The position numbers and the translations under genes are program-made. DNA of 10,983 nucleotides from Christensenella sp. UBA1431 (lineage in GTDB: Bacteria; Bacillota; Clostridia; Christensenellales; UBA1431), in contig DCTV01000005.1 of NCBI GenBank assembly GCA_002329665.1, positions 41,957 through 52,939 of the forward strand, given 5' to 3'. Positions within the stretch are counted from its first letter, which is position 1, and every line of letters starts with the position of its first letter. This document shows positions 8,501 through 10,983 of this stretch, piece by piece. The notes below the pieces were generated by a model. That model made no database searches. It was not told the origin of the DNA and saw only the letters and a list, made by a program, of their open reading frames with translations.

Positions 8501-9425
8501 GCCCCGTCCTGGCCAGGTGGTCCGCCCATCCCCTGAAACACGCGATGTCGGTCGGGAAGCCTTCGCTCAGCGCCGCGAGCAGGAGCCTGATGAGCAGCGC
8601 CGCCGTCAGGGCGATGATGAACGAATAGGTGAGGTTGCTTTTCTTGAGCCCTTGTTCGGGCTGAAGCGGCGCGGGCTTTTTAAAGAACCTGTGTACGAGC
8701 GCGTAATAGAACAGGAGATAAAGGAGCGAAACGAGGATGAGGCTCGCATACGCCTGCGGCTTCTCGATGAGCTGCTGCTGCGTCTTGGTGTCCTCGCCCT
8801 CTCCCGGTTCCCGGTAGTCCGATTCGAGCGATACGGGGACCACGCCTTCGGGAAGCTCGCCCACCGGCTCCACGCGCACCTCGTCGAACCAGGCGCTTCC
8901 CGTCGTCACGTTCCCGTACCCGCCAAGCCGCAGCGCCACCGTCATTTGGGTCTGGTCCTTGCCCGTGCGCCCGTAAAACTCGAATTTCTGCCACTTGCCG
9001 AACGTTTCATCGATGTCCAGCAGGCTTCCCTGCATGTCCATCACGCCGAAGCTGGCGCCCACGCCGTCTTCGGGGACGCCGGACGCCTTTATGTACGCGC
9101 TCAGGCGGTAGAGCGCGTCCGGCTCCACCTCAATGGTCTGGATGAAACGCGCGTCGTTGGCCACGTTGTTGACGATGCGCACGCAGTTGCGCCCGGATTT
9201 GGCTCCTTCCGTCTCGACGGTGAACGCGGTGTCGTCCGCTCCCTGGAGCCAGGCGTCGGTGCTCCAGCCCAGCGGGAGGCCGGTGCCTGCGTCCGTATCC
9301 TCGAAGGATTCGTTGACGGCCAGGTTCACCGCGTCCGACGGGGAGGCTTTGGCCGTCGCGTTTGCGGCGCCCGCCGCCAAGACGAAAACCGCGATCAAGA
9401 GGAATAAGAGCTTTTTACCTTTCAT
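5577..9425 (-). CDS. Double GT-C membrane glycosyltransferase fusion: Gpi18/GT87-like plus protein O-mannosyltransferase (GT39)-like, with two extracytoplasmic beta modules
   Basis: The protein has 1282 residues. Order: signal peptide 1 to about 24 (KKLLFLLIAVFVLAAGAANA); beta-sandwich resembling the CBM4/9 galactose-binding-like fold, about 34-187 (NESFED, YRLSAYIKAS, WFDEV); helix 226-245; first GT-C domain about 266-658. This has loop motifs TDIACFRGWADHL (292-304), YPPGYMYVL (321-329), SLWGQIDAI (398-406) and HERYLFPAIPLL (583-594). A charged linker follows (660-697), then helix 698-716, a beta-rich module about 720-825, and a Gly/Ser/Pro linker. The second GT-C domain, about 850-1282, is PMT-like: YFDEIYHARTAYEHLNG (862-878, catalytic-type Asp864-Glu865), THPPLGKLF (885-893), ASKWIGLY, and HPFSSQWWSWPF (1119-1130). 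It probably transfers polyprenyl-phosphate-linked sugars to surface acceptors outside the membrane. A longer frame from TTG 9512 is rejected: the ATG at 9425 has AGGAG and a signal peptide. Sugar donor and acceptor are unknown. Confidence 0.88.
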   Translation of the reverse strand: MKGKKLLFLLIAVFVLAAGAANATAKASPSDAVNLAVNESFEDTDAGTGLPLGWSTDAWLQGADDTAFTVETEGAKSGRNCVRIVNNVANDARFIQTIEVEPDALYRLSAYIKASGVPEDGVGASFGVMDMQGSLLDIDETFGKWQKFEFYGRTGKDQTQMTVALRLGGYGNVTTGSAWFDEVRVEPVGELPEGVVPVSLESDYREPGEGEDTKTQQQLIEKPQAYASLILVSLLYLLFYYALVHRFFKKPAPLQPEQGLKKSNLTYSFIIALTAALLIRLLLAALSEGFPTDIACFRGWADHLARTGPWNFYDGSIFADYPPGYMYVLLALGWIRDIFGIAADSALFTLIIKLPSIFADIALAYFVYALVSRRAGTRLAFALSMLVAFNPASVLVTSLWGQIDAILALLLVLCAHSLYEKKHLKACLIYAAVLLIKPQALLFGPVILFAFVYDWMKAHDRKSELKKMARGVGAAVLLFVAAIVPFWGGQGPLWIFDRYLSTATSYAYASVNAFNLFGLLGANWAADSGTFLLFSYKVWGFFLIGCVVVASAVFFFKKPDREKLYIVAAFVFAGVFTLAHNMHERYLFPAIPLLVMAYIELRDKRVLACAAGFTVTLLFNAGTVLSLGNIPADDIVLRLASGVQVLLFAYFAWVCYDVCVRGRTSAFKTAEEEAPASAREKIASVRAQKLGWKRKDTLLAGGLTLVYAVIALVNLGTTAVPQTYWRAQQDGAAAEIRFDGVQDVASMRYYGGIADGSATVELVDDAGDGVASATLDQVESSMYTWVTLDISGEASGAVIRADTPEIWLLETAFFDANGDMLPVKGAASLPGESPSGPGSAPSHLTDEQDRIPKLPTHMDEMYFDEIYHARTAYEHLNGMEFYETTHPPLGKLFIAAGVWMFGMNPFGWRIVGTVFGILMVPIMYVFGKRLFGRTRYAFIAAFLLAFDCMHFVQTRIATIDVYGVFFIILMFYEMYRYHTASFYDQPLRSTLKPLLFCGIFFGLGVASKWIGLYSGAGLAFLFFLTLYNRLREKRLAEAALEAGADDPDGYLKRVLHAFGPAAIRTLIAAAAFFIVIPLAIYVASYVPILLAREGNYTLGSLWEFQTFMFNYHSFLTATHPFSSQWWSWPFNVRPIWYYAGSGLPAGKAPSIAAFGNVAVWWGGLISSIWLMVTSAKRRIGADPGKLVVLVALASGFLPWVLVTRATFIYHYFACVPFIILAAVYLIRYLEKRFPRFKYAVLGYLILVAAVFAFFYPAMSGMTVPAWYAHLQELLPSWGFYLQ

Positions 9426-9434
9426 CCGGCGTGT

Positions 9435-9439
9435 CTCCT
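9435..9439 (-). promoter_or_regulatory. Shine-Dalgarno of the glycosyltransferase fusion
   Basis: AGGAG on the minus strand, 9 bases before the ATG at 9425, in the 22-base gap after yraN. It decides the start: the extension to TTG 9512 would overlap most of the yraN 3' end and add an arginine-rich leader in front of an obvious signal peptide. Confidence 0.8.
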
Positions 9440-9447
9440 GAAACGTA

Positions 9448-9822
9448 TTACGGTGCCTCAAACGAAAACGCGTCCGTGATATGCCGCACGCGAAAACCCC
9501 CGTTCTCCGCAAATACCTCGATCACATCGAAGCGTGCGGGCGTGTCTCCCGCGGCGTTATCGCTCACGTACTGCAGCGCCGCGCCGCAGATACGGCGCTG
9601 TTTTCTTATATCGACCGCTTCGGCCGGGGTTCCGAAGCGCAGCGAGCTTCGCGTCTTCACCTCGACGAACACCAGCGTTTGAGCTTTTTCTGCGATGATG
9701 TCCACTTCTCCCGAGGGTATGCGGTAGTTCCGCTCCAGGAGCGTGTAGCCCCGCTCAATAAGGTGCCTTGCCGCCGCGTCCTCCCCCCGCGCGCCCAGGC
9801 GTTTTCTGCGTTCAGCCTTCAT
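9448..9822 (-). CDS. yraN: YraN/UPF0102 family nuclease-fold protein
   Basis: A 124-residue protein of the UPF0102 family, which has a PD-(D/E)XK nuclease-like fold (Holliday-junction-resolvase-like); its cellular substrate is not settled. Family features visible are the N-terminal KRLGARGEDAAARHLIERGY (8-26), NYRIPSGEVDII (32-43) and LVFVEVKTRSS (50-60). Asp41, Glu54 and Lys56 form the expected metal-binding and catalytic set. TPAEAVDIRKQRRI (65-78) follows. The ATG at 9822 has GGAGG (9834-9830) 7 bases upstream and overlaps the end of rnhB by 11 bases. Pairing with rnhB is common in bacteria. Sitting upstream of comM and dprA, it fits a role in handling DNA, but that is inferred from context only. 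Length is normal and all key residues are present. Confidence 0.93.
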   Translation of the reverse strand: MKAERRKRLGARGEDAAARHLIERGYTLLERNYRIPSGEVDIIAEKAQTLVFVEVKTRSSLRFGTPAEAVDIRKQRRICGAALQYVSDNAAGDTPARFDVIEVFAENGGFRVRHITDAFSFEAP

Positions 9823-10447
9823 AGGCGAACCTCCGGCAGAAGGTACGCCGGTGCAGCGGGCACAGGCCGTGCTCGGCGATGGCTTCCTCGTGCTCGCGCG
9901 TGCAGTAGCCCTTGTGCCTGTCGAAGCCGTACTGCGGGTAGCGAAGGCTTTCCTCGCGCATCAGGCGGTCCCTGGTAACCTTGGCCACGACGGACGCGGC
10001 CGCGACGCAGTAGCTCAGCGCGTCGCCCCTGACCAGCATCGTGTGCCCGCAGGGGAGTACGAGACCGTGCACGTGGTCGGTCAGGACGTGGCCGGGCGTG
10101 ACGGCCAGTTCCGAGAGCGCGAGCAGAAACGCCTTGCGCGTGGCCGCGAGGATGTTCGTCTCGTCGATCTGAGGATTGGGCACGATGCCGATCCCAACCG
10201 CGAGCGCGTGGCGCATGATGCGCCCGTACACTTCCTCGCGCTTCTTTTCGCTCCGTATGGCCTTGGAGTCCTTTACGCCCTCCACGAGCGGGCGCTCGGG
10301 CATGACGACGCACGCGCTGACCACGGGGCCGGCCAGCGGCCCGCGTCCCGCCTCGTCCATCCCCGCGACATGCGCGACGCCCGTTTTCCAGAGCGCGCGC
10401 TCGTAATGCGCCAGCGCTTCGAGGCGTTTCCTCTCGTCATCCGTCAT
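9812..10447 (-). CDS. rnhB: Ribonuclease HII
   Basis: RNase HII cuts RNA in RNA-DNA hybrids and starts removal of single ribonucleotides misincorporated in DNA. The 211-residue protein has the full four-acid catalytic set: Asp31 and Glu32 in MDEAGRGPLAGPV (30-42), Asp124 in HVLTDHVHG (120-128) and Asp142 in RGDALSYCVAAAS (140-152). These are followed by VVAKVTRDRLM (153-163) and the C-terminal YGFDRHKGYCTREH (173-186) and HRRTFC (199-204). VKDSKAIRSEKKRE (58-71) replaces the more usual DSKKLS form, a mild variation. The ATG at 10447 lies 7 bases after the rbgA stop; its GGAGG (10462-10458) is within the last codons of rbgA, 10 bases from the ATG. rbgA-rnhB adjacency matches B. subtilis. The 3' end overlaps yraN by 11 bases. 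Confidence 0.96.
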   Translation of the reverse strand: MTDDERKRLEALAHYERALWKTGVAHVAGMDEAGRGPLAGPVVSACVVMPERPLVEGVKDSKAIRSEKKREEVYGRIMRHALAVGIGIVPNPQIDETNILAATRKAFLLALSELAVTPGHVLTDHVHGLVLPCGHTMLVRGDALSYCVAAASVVAKVTRDRLMREESLRYPQYGFDRHKGYCTREHEEAIAEHGLCPLHRRTFCRRFAYEG

Positions 10448-10454
10448 TTATGCG

Positions 10455-10983
10455 CTACCTCCCGTCCGGGCGCTCCAGCGAAATCCGTCCCAGCTTCCCC
10501 GCGCGGAAATCGTCGATGACGGCGCGCGCCATCCGCTCCGTGTCCAAGGCGCCCGGTTTGACCATCCAGTTCCGCCTGCGGCAGAGTTCGTAGAGGAACG
10601 TTTCCCCGTCCATGCCCCCCATATCGCCGTAGGACGCGTTCATCTCGCGGGGCGCGGTTTCGTAGAGTTCGCTCAGCAGTCCGGCCGCCAGCGTTTCCGG
10701 GTCGGTGACCTCGTCGCGGATCGACCCGACATAGGCGATGTGCATCGCCACCTCCCTGTCCCCGAGCCTGGGCCATAGAAGCCCCGGCGTATCCAGCAGT
10801 TCCAAGTACGGCCCTGCCTTGACCCACTGCTTCCCCCGCGTCACGCCCGGCTTGTTCCCCACCGCGGCCGGGTTTCCCCTGGACAGCCGGTTGATCAGCG
10901 TCGATTTGCCCGCGTTGGGGATGCCCGCAACGAGCGCGCGCACTGTCTTTTTGACGCCACGGGCCAAGAATCGTTCCAGCGTA
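10455..10983 (-). CDS. rbgA: Ribosome biogenesis GTPase RbgA (YlqF), C-terminal part
   Basis: RbgA is a circularly permuted GTPase needed for late assembly of the 50S ribosomal subunit. The 5' end is beyond the right edge; 175 codons before the stop remain, against roughly 280-300 for the family. The missing part would hold the G4/G5 motifs, which precede G1 in these permuted GTPases. Visible are the G1 P-loop GIPNAGKSTLINRL (NxGKS form), the G2 region PGVTRGKQW, and G3 DTPGLLWP, the last two close to YlqF sequence. The C-terminal ANTAR-like helical domain follows (about the last 85 residues). The frame stays open to the window edge, so a TTG at 10967, although in frame, is internal and not the start: residues typical of the family continue upstream of it. 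Confidence 0.94.
   Translation of the reverse strand, partial: TLERFLARGVKKTVRALVAGIPNAGKSTLINRLSRGNPAAVGNKPGVTRGKQWVKAGPYLELLDTPGLLWPRLGDREVAMHIAYVGSIRDEVTDPETLAAGLLSELYETAPREMNASYGDMGGMDGETFLYELCRRRNWMVKPGALDTERMARAVIDDFRAGKLGRISLERPDGR

Noticed and set aside
7677-9407. Open frame of 576 codons on the plus strand, opposite the glycosyltransferase fusion
   Set aside because: It is rich in Arg, Glu, His and Asp with no recognisable domain, and mirrors a gene with clear membrane helices and family motifs. Long antisense frames are expected at this GC content.
9426-9512. TTG start extending the glycosyltransferase by 29 residues
   Set aside because: The extension is arginine-rich, overlaps yraN and lies upstream of a good ribosome site and a signal peptide that should be at the N-terminus.
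10455-10967. Short complete GTPase gene starting at TTG 10967
   Set aside because: The frame stays open to the window edge and the upstream residues continue the RbgA family; a permuted GTPase needs the missing N-terminal motifs, so this is a window-edge truncation.

Overview
The window is a GC-rich bacterial segment in which all nine recognisable genes lie on the minus strand, packed head to tail. No gap between genes exceeds 22 bases, and two pairs overlap. Read in the direction of transcription (right to left) the order is: rbgA (5' end beyond the window), rnhB, yraN, a 1282-residue membrane glycosyltransferase fusion, a GtrA-family membrane protein, comM/yifB, dprA, topA and the first 110 codons of trmFO (3' end beyond the window). 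The order rbgA-rnhB ... dprA-topA-trmFO is a known conserved block of Bacillota (Bacillus subtilis has ylqF-rnhB ... dprA-topA-trmFO). With the high GC content this suggests a GC-rich member of the Clostridia. The lineage is an inference from gene order and protein motifs, not a proven placement.

Right part (about 9448-10983): the ribosome-assembly GTPase RbgA, ribonuclease HII and the YraN nuclease-fold protein. Middle part (5135-9425): a two-gene cell-surface glycosylation unit interrupting the housekeeping block. Its first gene fuses a signal peptide, a carbohydrate-binding-like beta-sandwich, a first GT-C glycosyltransferase, a second beta-rich module and a second GT-C glycosyltransferase of the protein-O-mannosyltransferase type. 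Its second gene is a GtrA-like four-helix membrane protein. Left part (1-5115): the AAA+ ATPase ComM/YifB, DNA-processing protein DprA, DNA topoisomerase I, and the tRNA U54 methyltransferase TrmFO.

The genes could be one long transcript from a promoter outside the window, but there is one convincing internal start. A near-consensus housekeeping promoter for topA (TTGACA, 17-base spacer, AATAAT, with an A/T-tract where an UP element would lie) sits inside the last codons of dprA, in an AT-rich island that contrasts sharply with its surroundings. It would let topA and trmFO be expressed independently of the upstream genes. I saw no tRNA, rRNA, CRISPR array, insertion sequence or intrinsic terminator, and no gene-free stretch longer than 22 bases.

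The two points most worth a second look are the double-glycosyltransferase fusion with its GtrA partner placed inside a genome-maintenance operon, and the topA promoter written into dprA codons.
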